Shown: positions 10,594 through 23,640, counted from the first letter of the stretch. The stretch is DNA of 64,000 nucleotides from Posidonia oceanica (GCA_037176725.1 JAZBRS010000011.1:2914001-2978000), one strand, 5' to 3'. Notes: generated by a model not told the origin, from the sequence alone. Numbers and translations are program-made.

Positions 10594-13500
10594 TGTAGTA
10601 ATCCTGAAATTCAGATCGTCCATGCACGATGCCAAAGCTCGCGTGCACCGGTCGGAACTAGGGTCACTATATGCGGGTGAATCTGAGGAGGAAACTTGAC
10701 TCAAAAGACACCGAAAACAGGGACGAAATCAAAGGAAAAAAGAAAGAAAGGGAGTCACCACCTAATTTTATTAAAATCGGAAAAAACTAGGAAAAATGGG
10801 TAAAGAAGGTACAAGGAAAGCAAAGTGCAATTAGAAAGCACGAAAAAGCAATGCAAATGCGCGACACAAGGTCGATGTGGCCCAAAGCAGGGTAAGGACT
10901 CCTGTTACGTGCGGGGAAGGTGTTATGCACCCCCGACACACCCGAGAAATCGGTCTTTTTAGGCATTCTCGCTCGTAAATGCAGAAATGTCGACAATTGC
11001 TTGCCTTTTACTGTACGCCCTAGGGCGATAGATGCAATGCATGCCTAATGCTTTAAATGCCTAAGTACTTGAAAGCTATGCAGGGGGAATTAAATGTGCA
11101 ACCTATAGGCTCAGCAACGCTGCTAGGGTTCCGAACGGGCAAGCCCTGGTTCGTAAGAACACCTAGGCAGTAAGCATCATTGCCTTATTGCAAATGCAGG
11201 CGATAAAACAAAATAGCAGGGAAAACCATGCAATGCAAGCGACATGCAAAGGATAAAGCAAAAGCGGGCGTGGAAAACGGTGCAATGCGGGCGATATGCA
11301 AAGGAAAACAAACGCAGACGCGCAAAATGGTGCAAACAATGCGAAAGCGGTGCGGAAAATGATGTAAAAGATGCACGAAAAACGAGGCAAGCAATGCGAA
11401 GGCGGTGCGGAAAATGATGCAAGCGAGATGCAGAAGAAGGCATCGAAAAACGGTGCAAATGCAAAAAGAAAGCGGCACGGAAAATGATGCAAGCAAGGCG
11501 AAGGCGGCGTGGAAAACGAGGCAACCAAGCGACATGCAAAAGTGGCACGGAAAATGATGCAAGCGATATGGAAATGAAGGCGCGAAAAACAGTGCAATGC
11601 AATATGCAAAAACGATGCAAAAAATGATGCAGATGCAAGATGCAGAAGAAGGCACGGAAAACGAGGCAAGCAATGGGGGACAATGGCCACTGATTGGCCT
11701 GCAGAGCCAGTCGCTGGCCATCTGGGCAACCCGTCCGATCGTCGGCGGCACAGGCGGTTAGTCAGGTCGCCCCCAGAGGTGGCGGCCAAGCCCTGCAGAC
11801 CCCAGTCAGTAGCTTCGTCGCCTTGGCAAGGCTAGCAAACGCGACTAAAACTGAAAATCAAAATCATGGCAGTGCAGAGGACACGCCAGGGAAGAGAAAC
11901 ATGCAATCGGGATGCAAAAGGCCGCGACGCATGGCGGCAAAGTAGCGGCTGAAGGGCTGCCTGTAGCAAGGACTTAGCTGCTGGTCAGAGGGGCCACTAT
12001 GCAGGCCTCCTCCCAAACTGGCGGCAGCCATTGCTGATTGCTTCCCAGACAGCAAACTCCAACAGATCAAAAGGCCATGCAAATGACTTGAAATCATGCA
12101 ACTAATGTCATGCAAATGAAGAGGGCATATCAGAGAACATGTGCAAGCTATCAAAATGCAAAAAGCATGCATGGGTTCCTAGTTACGGCGGCCCAAAGAT
12201 GGCCGGAAAACCTGCCGGAGTTGTAGGTGAGTCGCCGCCCTAGGCAGCGGCTCAGTCTGCAACTCCTTGTTCCAGACAGCCATTTCCAAGGCAAGATTTG
12301 GAACCCATGCAACATTATTTTTAAAAACTAAATGTATGAACCTGCAGAGAAAAGATCAAGGAATACGATGCAACTGAAAGCGAGCCAAACGGGGGTTTGG
12401 GCAACGAGGCACGCTGACGCAAAGTCAGGCTGGCGGTCTGTTTGTGTTGCAGTCAGTCGCCCCTTGAAGAGGCAGCTTGAGTCTGCAACACTCAGACCAC
12501 GCGGCCGACTTTGAAGCCGTGCCTTGCTCCCGACAGACAAGCATACAATCATTCAAACATACAAGCATGAAGAGCAATGATCCAAGAATGCAAAGCAATA
12601 GACAGAAGGTGAAACGATGGCCTATGCCATCGGGGATGTCGGCCCAAAGTCGGGCCGGCAGCAGTTGCAATCTGCAACTAGTCGCTGCACAAGGCGGCGC
12701 CCAGACCAGAAGCTTTGCGAGCTTCGCTAGTGAACTGCTGCCTCCACGCGGCGTGAAACGACCCACTGATGGCCGGGGAACGTCTGCAACATTCTTCCGG
12801 TCCTTGCCACGCCCTCGGTTTGGCGAATGGTGGACCGGATCGGTCCACCCACCTCTGCCCAAATTGCACCGCTGTAGCCACCGGATGCCGACCGCTTGCG
12901 CGGCCAACGGCCCGAAGGCTGGGCTGGGAAGCTGTGTGGAGTCAGGGCGGAGGAGAGGGGAAGCATCCTAGACGCGGAGAGGGGCCTTTGCCCCTTTTCC
13001 AACCTCGAGGGAGGTCTGCCGAAAACGTCGAGCCACCTTGGCTGCAAGGGCGGCCGAGGGCACGAGAAGGCCTGCCGCCACTGTGGTTGTGAGGGGAAGA
13101 GGTCCAGGAATGTTCCCAGGCCCCTAGAAGGATTTTAGGATGGGGTTTGGTACCTTTGCGAGCTCGCCAGAGTTGCAGGTGCGAAAGGTGGAAGTGTTGC
13201 GCTGCTGCCACTTCGGAGGCTGACGGTGAGCAGAGGAGGGCACGAGGAAGCTTGCGGGAGGTTGGGTTCTGCTCTCTGGTTATCTGAGAACACATGGGAA
13301 TTCTCGGCTCTCTCTTGTGGTCGTTGGATTGCAAATGCGGTCTGGTTAAAGAGGGTTGCACGCGAAGGTTTTGTTTGGAAGGAGAGAGAAAGGATGGAGG
13401 CGATGGCAGGCAGGGGCGGTGGCAGGAGGCTCTGTGAGGGGCTGTGTCTTGGCGTGGAAGGCGAGGCTTGTCAGAGGCGGTGGCAGGGAGGACGACGGGG

Positions 13501-13973
13501 TCGTCGATGGCAGGTGGTGGCAAGAGAAATCGGCGAAGTGGCAGTGAGACACTCGGTCTGCGGAAAGCACGCCGGCGAGCAACGATGACCGATGGCAGGG
13601 AGTTACTTGCTTTGGCACGTAGTGCTTAGCCGTAGCATCGAGTAACTCCAGAGGGGACGGGCGTGGAAGGCTGCAACGACCGGCGGTGGCCACGCGAGCA
13701 AGCTTGCTCGGTCTGCAATTTACAATCTCAGTCGCCTGTTGCCCTGGTGACTAATCCAGTCGCCGCTTGGGGGTGCGATAGACTTTAGTTGCCTGTGCAA
13801 GAGGCACCTAACACTGTAAGTCAAAGACCAAGCTGCCAAAGGGCTTGGGCTTAGGTAATGGTTGTAATAATGAAATGGGCTTGGGTTTTGGGTTAGGATT
13901 CCGTAATGCCCTCCTCCGAGCAAACTTCCAGCAAAGTTCCACCGGCAATGCCTGTCAAAACGGGGTGTCTACA
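10594..13973 (-). mobile_element. Element A 5' LTR (3.38 kb)
   Basis: On the plus strand it runs from TGTAGTAATCC to GGGGTGTCTACA, so on the minus strand it is TGTAGACACCCC...GGATTACTACA with TG/CA ends. It shares with the other LTRs the block around 10893-10945 (reverse of GGGGGTGC.TAACACC.TTCCCC) and the minisatellite-like stretch 11200-11660. Several imperfect nested hairpins with GTTGCAG/CTGCAAC and GTCGCC/GGCGAC-type arms lie at 11690-12740 and 13700-13820. The outer five bases are CATAG at 13974-13978; no matching copy is available because the 3' end is missing. Confidence 0.85.
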
Positions 13974-15233
13974 CATAGCCCAGCACAACCATCCCAAACG
14001 CTAGGAAACACCCCACAGCATCATCCACAGCCCGACCCAGCCTTGCCTCTGCCGCCACAACCGAGCCATGACCACCTGGATACGTTTGCCGCAACACAGG
14101 TGAGCATTCGCTCTCTTAGCGTAATTCCCCCTTCCTCTTGCTCTGTTTTGCCTCGTCAGCCTCTGATTGCTTCGTTTTCATTTGCAATTGCTTGAGTTAG
14201 CATCTCCTCTATTTTGGCTCGTGGTGTTGGGTTCGTCACTCCCGTGTGAGGCCGTTGGCCATTACGCACGGGGCATGGCCCATTCCGTTGCATGCATGCT
14301 CTTCCCTTTACCTCCACGACGCTCCAGGAGAGGCCCTGGCCACGGAATTCCCACATTCCGGTCACCTACCTTGTCAGTAGGAGCAATGCCTCGGCGTCAT
14401 TGCATGGATGTGTTTGGGTTGAGGAGAGCACCCGATTTTGGCTTGAATCTCATCGCATTCATGTTTTTATCATCGTGAATGTCTCTACTACATGTTTTCA
14501 TGTTTTTACAACTAAATCGACATGTGTTTGCATTGGAATCGAGCGATGAAGCTCGCTATCTGAGATCTGCAGAACCTGGTGCGTGATTAACTAACGCATG
14601 TCACTAGCGCATGTCTCTACAGCATTTTACTAGCGCGAATCCCCTATGCGTTTCACCCAGGTTTAGAATCTAGACAGGTAGGCTGAGCATTGATTTGCAT
14701 GTTTCTTCACTTGGCATTGATTTGCTGCATCCTGATCTATCTTCTCTGCATGTTTTGCATACATCTACATGGCATCTCATCTAGGCATACCTTAAGGAGC
14801 ATTCATTTGCAAGGCATCACATATTTTCCCTTGGGCATGCATTAATTAGCATTCAAATGCCTACATGAGCCACACATGCGACCGGATTTAAGCCAAGAAA
14901 GATCGACTCATCGGGCGTATGGGGGTGCCTAACCCCTTTCTTGTGCGCAACAGGAGTCCTTACCATTTGTTTGTCCGCATTGATCAGTGTGTTGCATCCA
15001 TTGGCACAGAGCATCGTGTTTTGCATGCATATTGATTTATCGCATTCGGTTTTCCTCATCTTCCGATTTAAATAGACTAGGTCACGACTCCCTTTCCTTA
15101 TCCTTTTGTTTTGCATTTGTTTTCGCTTTCGGTGTTTCGAGTCAAGTCCTCCTTGGATGCTCCACTTAGCCGTGGCCTTTCGGTGTGTGCACGGTTCTGT
15201 CCCATGCGCACCCCCGTCATCGGCATGGTCACA
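13974..15233 (+). mobile_element. Element B 5' LTR, 3' fragment
   Basis: The 3' part of a plus-oriented LTR ends at ...GGTCACA just before a PBS. It includes the shared block GGGCGTATGGGGGTGCC at about 14913 and the pre-terminal block GTGTGTGCACGGTTCTGTCCC. The LTR 5' part is absent: the sequence begins abruptly at the outer edge of the LTR of element A, which probably inserted into it or was joined to it. Confidence 0.7.
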
Positions 15234-15238
15234 GGAAC

Positions 15239-15256
15239 TGGCGACTTCGTTGGGGA
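15239..15256 (+). promoter_or_regulatory. Element B primer-binding site
   Basis: TGGCGACTTCGTTGGGGA, two C-to-T changes away from the element C site, sits directly after the LTR end and before the leader. It supports the plus orientation of B. Confidence 0.8.
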
Positions 15257-15739
15257 TGCTAGACTCTGCTTTTGCTTTTGCTTTTCTCGCTTGCATGGCT
15301 TCTTGCTTTGTGCTTGCTCTTTTAATGCTTATCCATGCCTTAATTTCTTGTTTGATGCTATATTACATGCCTTTTGTATGGTGGATGTTTTGCTTTGCAC
15401 ACATATGCTATGCCACCACAAATGCACATGCCATGCTTATGCCTTATGATGTGATGGATGTCTTTCTCTTTCACTACCATGTCGACACAACACTTCGGCG
15501 TGGGACGAGTAGTTGGTCTGTCCCCCCTTGTCTGGGGTCGTGTCGGTGTTAGTAGAGGGTACAGCTCACTGCTACCGCATGAGTCGAGGCCACCAATACA
15601 TCACCATTCGCTACCTGAGCTTTGGCCAGGATTAGGGATGGAACCTACTTTCTACCCTTAGTCAGAAACCCATACCCTTGAGAGAGTCCGAAGTAGACGG
15701 CCTACTTAAGACATATTTAGATGGTGAGAGAGCATATAT

Positions 15740-15752
15740 TAGAGCATTCATT
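15740..15752 (+). repeat. Target-site duplication, left copy
   Basis: TAGAGCATTCATT immediately precedes the 5' UTR of the ubiquitin-RPS27a copy. The intact target is visible in the leader of element C near 21392-21402 (AGAGAGCATTCATT). Confidence 0.9.
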
Positions 15753-16571
<819 letters not shown>

Positions 16572-16584
16572 TAGAGCATTCATT
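16572..16584 (+). repeat. Target-site duplication, right copy
   Basis: TAGAGCATTCATT follows the poly-A run and leads back into the element B leader (TGCATGTATGC...), matching the left copy exactly. Confidence 0.9.
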
Positions 16585-16845
16585 TGCATGTATGCTATTC
16601 ATGCCACCATAGTAACCTACATTGTGTCTTTGTTTCAGGTTCTGACACCTGTTGTTGCTTTTGCTTGTTTACAGGTTGGTGCGAGGTCCCCAGCTGGGAG
16701 CTCAGGCATCTCTGTCACCAGTGGCCACCTGTGATCTCTCTTTTTGTCCTTCCCATGATATCCGTCGCCTTCGATGATAGCTTGCCTTAGGTCTAGTTCT
16801 TCTGCTTTTTGCCGTAGGCCCATTCGTACCCTCTCGTGGTCAGCT

Positions 16846-18243
16846 ATGGCCCAGCAAACCAGCGAGCCTCATCCTGCTGTTGGTCCCTCCTTCTCTCGCT
16901 TTGACTGCTTCCCCTTCTCTTCATGCATTCCACTTCAGGGTACATGGGGATTCCATGCCTACTCTGGGGCGTTGGTAGACTTTAGCCGGTCTGGAACCTG
17001 TCATCGAATCCATCACGTTGACCATCACTTGGGCTCCGGAAGTGCTACCTGTTGTCCGCTCTTCCCTAGGCTTTCCTGTTTTAGGAATCCAGTTTGCTGC
17101 TGTTGTTTGTGCTTTAAGATCTCTTCCTTTTGTGTAGTCTATTTTCGTGCCATCTCTTGCATTGAGTCCTTTGACATTCTCGCCCCTCGACACTTCTGCC
17201 GATGTGGCTCCTGCCATGCAAGCTCGGCATCTGGCCACTCTGGCATAGAAGCTGTAGAGCATGGCTCTTTCCTTTGATCCTACTTTTGTCGTCCCTTTTC
17301 TGACCCCTGAGGTTCCGGTGCAGCCCACCTTAGCTTTGCAGGCTTACCCCACTGCACTTCCTCCCTTACCATCGCCCTAGCACCTCACCTAGGGGCGTCA
17401 TCTCTGCCTCCTGCACTGCCACAACACCTTGCACAGCATGCAACTCCATCACCTGGTGGCCAATCCCTCGGATTGGCAGGAGCACAGCACCCACAAAGTC
17501 CATTGCCCAAAACCATGCCGGTGCAGCAACTGCTGCTCCCATACTCTGCACTTTACACTACACAGCTTGCCATCTATCCATCCACTATGCATCAACAGAT
17601 ATAGGCACCCGCATGCATACCACTGCACTCTTCACCCTTGCTCGGTTATGTTGGTCCTCACGCTATGACACCAGGTGGTGTGATGGTGGATCCGAAGGAG
17701 CACCCAGGTGTGACCATCATCGACAGCAGCACCCGCCTTAGCTGCACCATCATCGACCGTAGCAACCTCAGATGCCCTCCTTGCCAGGGTTGGCGATCTG
17801 GAAAGAGCACTACGTTTAGTGCAAGGCAGGGACCGCCAGTCCTACCAATTTTGGGACCTCTGCTACTTCCCAGAGGCGACACTCCCTTCAAATTTCCACA
17901 TCCTAGAATTCGAGAAATACAATGGTAGAGGATGCCCAATATTGCATTTGAAGGCGTACAATGGAGACCTTGCATAGCTACACGCTGATGAGAGGTTGTT
18001 GATCCACCTATTCCAGAAAAGTTTGACGAGACCTGCTCTCAAATGGTTCACATCTCTCGATATGGCCACCATTAGGACTTGGAATGACCTTTGCCAGGCA
18101 TTCCTAGAATAGTACTCCTTCAACCTCGACTTGGTCCCCAAGCACGAGGATCTTGTTACAACCAGGAAGAAGGCCCATGAACCATTCAAGGAGTATGTCG
18201 GTCACTGGCATGCCCTAGCCTCCCAGATTAAGGATAGACCCTC
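16846..18243 (+). pseudogene. Element B gag, interrupted by element C
   Basis: The ATG at 16846 opens MAQQTSEPHPAV, aligned with the gag starts of A and C. After a degraded Pro-rich region the capsid core is clear near 17990-18235 (LTRPALKWFTSLDMATIRTW, YSFNLDLVPKHEDLVTT, HALASQIKD). Stops at DLA-TAG-LHADE and FLE-TAG-YSF stand where A and C have Gln, and further frame breaks occur upstream. The frame is cut at 18243 by the 5' LTR of element C. The remainder of B is not in the window. Confidence 0.75.
18239..18243 (+). repeat. Probable target-site duplication of element C (left copy)
   Basis: CCCTC directly before the TG of the element C LTR. In element C the homologous gag continues CCCTCAGATGAGG, consistent with CCCTC being target sequence. 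The right copy would lie beyond the element F insertion, outside the window. Confidence 0.6.
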
Positions 18244-20565
18244 TGTAGACACCCCATTCTGGAAGTCAGTGTCAGTTGTTTACTCCAGAAGAACGAGCTT
18301 CGGTTAAGGTGGGCCCCACCACTTCACCAAACCCTAAAACCCACCTAAACCTAACCAGACCTACCTAAACACACACCAACACATCCAAGAACCTTAAACT
18401 TCATAAACCTAGCCCACCGATGGCCCACGAACCAGAGGAACAAGTTCAGAAATTAGGTTAGCAGCTCCTGTATAGGACTCTCGCGTACGACCCTCGCGTC
18501 GGGCTATTGCGTTTTGTCCAATAATAGGGGGGACCAGGCGGTCCAATCACCTTGGGCCACCCATTCCTCGCTTTCCATTGGCCCCCGCTGATCTGAGTTT
18601 GTGCCCTTGGATACCTGGATCATCCAGCCTTCCATTCCAACCAATTTCACTTGTCGATCTTCAACCAACACCATATCCACCCGATTTGAATCCAGATCCA
18701 CGCCAACGGTTTATACCATTTTCCACCGCCTATAAAACAGTGCTCCTAGCTGGTTGAGCCCCTCCTGTTGCTTCCCTTGGCATCCTCGAGGAATCCTGAG
18801 CATCTACCTGAGCTCCCAGAGCTTCCCGACCCTCGAGCGTTCTCAATTCCAGTGCCCGTGGACTGAGAACCCAACTCTGGCGAACCACATCGCTGTCGAG
18901 CATCCACCTGAGTTCCACCACCTCCAGAGCCTTCCCCAGAGTTCGAGAGAGAGAGTGTGAGCCTTCCCTAGCATCCCGGACCGCCACAGCCCTCACCTGC
19001 AACTGTGAGCTTGTTCACCGGAGTTGCCGCTGCTGCTGGAGAAGACAAGCCGCGACGCCGTTTCAGGTAATCCCCCTCCACACAGTAGAGTAGAATCCCT
19101 TCTTGGTTGTGTGTGCTTGCTTCCCTTCCATTTATTTTTCTTTTTTCATTAGCTTTTGTGTGCCGCATTAGCCTTTTTGCTTTCCTCCGGTGATGGGTCG
19201 ACAGGCCGTGCATGGCATTCCGCTGTCGCGCACATGGCCACCTCGCCCCATCGCCTTGAGCATCCAGGAAACCTCCTCAGACCTTCCCCGTTCCTCCTCA
19301 GTGCGCCCCGGGCCTTCTCGTGCGTTCCAAGCCGCCTCTATGGCCAGCGGTGCCATGAGTTTGCCGGCGCAATACTGCCGAGGTGGGAGGGATAATCGAC
19401 AGACCGCATTGCTTACTTTTCTCTTCGCCTTGTTTCCTGGAACACACCCAAAGCTCCATGAGAGCCAACAACCACCCAGATGCTGCCAGCCCCTCAAACG
19501 GCCGGCAGATATTCTATTTTCCGGTGATGAAAACCACGTAGGTGGGGGTGGCGATCCAGCAGCCATTTTGCATTTCGTTTGTTGCATTTTGTAGCTTGTT
19601 ATGCCCTCAAACTTTTCTAGTCGTTTATTTCTTGTTTCGTCTACGTTTGAGCATTCAATTTGGTGATGACAGTTGACTGTTTGAATTAACCGGTCTCGCG
19701 TCGGGGTCTTGCGTGGACCTCTCACGTTTTGACTGTGATTTTAGGCAGAGAACTTAGCCCTCTTCCTGCCCTCTCTTTAATCCCATTTACATATTGTAAT
19801 GCATGTTTATGTTCCTAGATATCCCCTCTTCATCATTCAATCAGTTCCATACCGAATTGAATCGAGGAAGGCATCCAATTTGGCCATGACTTTCCACTAT
19901 AAAAATGAACTGTTCTGGCGTCGAGGTCTCGCGTGGACCTCTCGCGTTTTTAACAGTAACTTTACCTAAGTAGACAGAGCCTCCCTCCTTCTACCACTTG
20001 TATTTCTTTAAGCTTGCTTGCATTCCAGACTTGCTTCACTGTCTCTTTGAGTTCATGTAACATTTAACATGTTTATTAGAGCCTTTCTTTTGCTTTATTA
20101 CCCTTTGCATGGCATAAACCTTATTGCTAGATAGCATACATTAATTGGCATTCTTATGCCTATACAAGCCACACATTTGAGCGGAATGGCGTGAGAAAGA
20201 CCGACTCTCTCGGGCGTATTGGGGGTGCCTAACACTTTTCTCGTACGTAACAGGAGTCCTTGCCCTTTTCTCTGGACTGCAGTGACCTTGTGTCGTATTC
20301 ACTTGCACGGATTTGCATCTTTGCTTTCCTTTATTTGTTTTGTATCCGGTTTTCCTCATCTTCTGGTTTTCTTTTAAATAGATTAGGTGCCGACTCCTTT
20401 TTATGTTTTCTGTTCCTTTTTCCCATTGATTGTGGCGCTTTTATCAGTGTTTCCTCGAGTCAGTTTTCTCCTCGAATCCACCATTAGTCGTGGCCTTCCC
20501 CTCGCCGGCTGGGCATGCACGAGCTTTGGCAGCGTACGTCCCACGTCGCTTGAGAGATGGTCACA
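18244..20565 (+). mobile_element. Element C 5' LTR
   Basis: It begins TGTAGACACCCCATTCTGG and ends near ...GAGATGGTCACA; six bases separate this from the PBS, so the true end could be up to 20571. It is the shortest complete LTR here (~2.3 kb). It carries a TATA box at 18731, a triple TCTCGCGT-type motif at 18478-18515 with variants at 19684-19735 and 19913-19953, and the conserved block near 20197-20265. Confidence 0.85.
18731..18737 (+). promoter_or_regulatory. TATA box in the element C 5' LTR
   Basis: TATAAAA in the context CCACCGCCTATAAAACAGTG, preserved at the same place in the 3' LTR (54487). It marks the likely U3/R junction; transcription would start some 30 bases downstream. Confidence 0.7.
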
Positions 20566-20571
20566 GGAAAG

Positions 20572-20589
20572 TGGCGACTCCGCTGGGGA
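20572..20589 (+). promoter_or_regulatory. Element C primer-binding site
   Basis: TGGCGACTCCGCTGGGGA, the cleanest PBS in the window, follows the LTR end. It is of the type described as complementary to tRNA-Arg in Ogre/Tat elements. Confidence 0.85.
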
Positions 20590-21675
20590 TACTAGACTCC
20601 GGCTTTGTGATTTCCGCCTTTTCGCTTATCCTGTGGCTTGTTTTGTTATGTTTGTTCTAGCACTTTATCACTATGCTTTAGCTTGTTTATGCAGTGCTTG
20701 TTGTTTGATGTTTGTTTCTCCCTTACACTAGCATGCTATGCCACTACACACATGCCATGACATATACATGCCTTTTGATTTGTGGCTTGCTTTCCTTTCA
20801 CAAATCATGTGCACAACATAATCACATTCCATGCTCATGCCTTTTGATGTGATGTATGACATATCATTGCCATATTTGGATGTTTCTTTCTCGTTCTTGC
20901 ATTAATTCTAAGGTCAAGTAGAGATGTGATTGCCTCCTTCCTTGGTTTAACCTAAAAAGTGCCAGTAAAATCAATGCCTAGGCTTACTAGAGCTTTTACA
21001 CTCACCTCTTTCCCCTTTTGGTTATTAAGCTTGCCAGTAAAAAACTTAAAGCATACTCGCATGTTTGATCATATAGGGCATGCATACTTCTCATCCCTGA
21101 GTCCACCTACTAGTCTGGGAAGGATAGGTCCGGTCTCTTGTTTCGCTGCTTTGGCGTGGGACGAGTTGGTCGGTCTGTCCCTCCTTGTCTGGGGTCGTGT
21201 CGGTGTTAGTAGAGGGTACAGCCCATGCTTTGGCAGGGTCGAGGTTCCCAACGCACCACCCGTCACCGCCTGAGCTCTGGCCAGGATTTAGACGGGGACC
21301 TTTCTTTCTGACTGAGTCAGAGACCTGTACACCTTGTGTGAGTCTGAAGTAGACAGCCTACCAGGACACACTAGATTGGTGAGAGAGAGCATATTAGAGA
21401 GCATTCATTCGCATGTGTGCCATTCATGCCACAACTAAAAACATTTGCATTTTATTTTCAGGTTCTAACACCTACTTTGTTTGTGTTTGTCCTTCAGGTC
21501 AGTGAGCGAGTTCCCTAGCTGGAGCTCGAGTTTGTTTCCTTGCTCACGCCCCTGTTGTGACGCTTTTCTCGACCATCCTTTCCCGAGTCTTTCGTCGAGT
21601 TCGACGATAGCTCGTCTTAGGCGTCGTCCTTTTCTTTTCCACCGCAGTCTAGTTCTCACTCGCTCACGGTCAGCT
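20590..21675 (+). other. Element C leader
   Basis: No convincing coding frame. The leader block shared with A and B (CGTGGGACGAGTTGGTCGG, CCTCCTTGTCTGGGGTCGTG) is at about 21155-21300, and the GAGAGCATATTAGAGAGCATTC stretch that served as retroposition target in element B is near 21385-21405. Confidence 0.65.
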
Positions 21676-23640
21676 ATGGCCCAGTTTGCCGGCGAGCCTC
21701 AGCCTTCTGCTGCTCTGGAGGAGGTTGCCTTTACGGTCTCCCCCACTTTCATTGTGGCTCCTACTGCCTCCTTTTCCCCCGGTGTGTCCCACTCTTTGGC
21801 ATTTGGGGTGCCTCGGTTTGTTTTCGGGCATTGGGTCGCCCATCCGGAGCCTGCCACCGACTCTGTTACAGTGACCACCACTCGTGCTCTGGAGGCATCC
21901 TTCGCTCCTCCTCCTTCCCAGGGCTTTGTCACTCCTGACACCCACCCTACGACGGCCTCTCTTGGTTTAGGTTCTCTATCTTTTGGGCAGTCTGTGCCTC
22001 TTGCATCTAGTCCTTCGTTGGTCCTGCAATTCAGTATTCCCACTGACGGGACACCTAAACTGCAGTATCAGCACCTAACTAACATTGTCCAAACCCTGCA
22101 GGGTATGGCTCTGTCTGTCCGCCCTCCTATGGTTCCTGAGGTCCCTCTGTAGCCACCCTTGCAGTTTCTGGCTTTCCCCACTGCACCCCCGCCTCTGCCA
22201 TCGCCGCAGCTACTCACTGCTCCGACGATGGGGGCGACTTCACTGCCTCCTTTGCACCCACCTTACACCGCACAACATTTTACTCCAGCACCTGGTGGTC
22301 ACCTCTTTAGGATGACAGGAGCACAGCACCCACTCGGCCCGCAACCTGGCACCGTGCCACTGCAACAGCTGTTGCTCCCACACTCTTCACCCACCACTGC
22401 ATAGCATTCTGCATTCCCCCATCCTACGCATCAGCAGATTCAGGTTCCTGCATACATTCCACAACACCACACACCTTTGCACGGGTACGCTGGCCACCAC
22501 GTCGCATCACCGGGCGACGCGATGGTAGATCCGGAGGAGCACTTATGTGCGACCCATACGGCGTACGCGAACCCCACCCAAATTGCACTGTCTCTGCCGG
22601 CAACTGTTGTAGATGCCCTCCATACCAGGATGGGTGATTTGGAGAGATTGGTGTGGGGTGGAGAATGCCAGTCTTTCGAGTTCTGGGACCTCTGCTACTT
22701 CCCAGAGGCAGTACTCCCCTCAAGCTTCTGCATCCCAGACTTTGTTAAGTATAACAGGAAAGGCTGCCCCATCTCCCATCTGTGGGCATATCGTGAAGAC
22801 CTTACTCAGCTCCAGGCTGATGACAGGCTCCTGATCCGCCTGTTCCAGAAGAGTCTTACTGGCCCGGCCCTCAAGTGGTTCACCTCACTTGATATGACCA
22901 CCATTAGGACTTGGAGCGGCCTCACCCAGGCGTTCTTGGAACAGTACTCTTTCAACCTCGACCTGATCCCAAAGCGGGAGGATCTAGTCACCACCGGGCA
23001 GAGACCCAACAAGCCATTCGGGGAGCACGTCAGCCGCTAGCGTGTCCTAGCCTCGTAGGTTCGCAATAGGCCCTCAGATGAGGAGTCTATCGAGATCCTC
23101 ATCTGAGGTGCGTAGCCATCTGTTGGGGGTTTGCTCAGCATCCAGCCCATCACCACTTTTGCATCCCTGATTCGGGCAGGTGCTCATGTGGAGAGCTCGC
23201 TTCGCAGCGGTCGCTATCCTTCACTCTCCGCACTCGCCGGGTAGGACACCGCCCACAGCAACAACAACAACAACAACCACTGCAACTATAGCAGCGGTAG
23301 CAACAACAACAACGGTAGCAACAACAACCACTCTAGGAGAAGGGACCCTTCCAAGCCTGCCGTTGCATTCATCGGATCCCCTGTTGCACCGTTCAACATG
23401 GTGGGTCAGCCTGCTCCGAGTTAGGTAGTTTACGCACTGCACCTAGGACACCACCCACTCCACAGATCACCACCACCGCTCAACCGGTCTATCCAGCCGC
23501 ACTGGTTTGGCAAGGACAACACCCACAGCAAAGATGACCTCGTGGAAACGGGTGCAATTTCACGCTGCTCATTGAACTGTTGAGCACCGTCCTACCTAAG
23601 GTCGCGTCACTCCTAAGGTTCCCTGAGGTTAATCCACCGC
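21676..23640 (+). pseudogene. Element C gag
   Basis: The ATG at 21676 opens MAQFAGEPQPSAALEE. A Pro/Ser-rich N-terminal third leads to GDAMVDPEEHL and then the capsid core (RLFQKSLTGPALKWFTSLDM, 22830-22895; FLEQYSFNLDLIPKREDL). Stops at about 22150, 22402, 23037, 23056, 23115 and 23424 align with Gln or Trp codons in element A. An Asn/Thr-rich CAA-repeat tract at 23260-23335 belongs to the C-terminal spacer. Function in the active ancestor: particle formation. Confidence 0.78.

Larger units (their letters stand above)
640..13973 (-). mobile_element. Element A: truncated Tat-type Ty3/gypsy retrotransposon
   Basis: Reading on the minus strand the order is 5' LTR (13973-10594), PBS (10592-10575), leader, gag (from ATG at 9415), zinc-knuckle-like motif, retropepsin, an Ala-rich linker, reverse transcriptase, degenerate RNase H, second RNase H, and integrase to about 640. 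The order and dual RNase H are those of the Tat lineage. It has no 3' LTR, PPT or extra-ORF region, so the 3' end is deleted or replaced. Many stops and at least one frameshift make it non-autonomous now. Confidence 0.85.

Noticed and set aside
11163..11789. Overlapping 168-208-codon hydrophobic frames in LTR A
   Set aside because: They arise from minisatellite-like DNA at the site homologous to the 30-bp repeat of LTR D; high Phe/Cys/His content is compositional.
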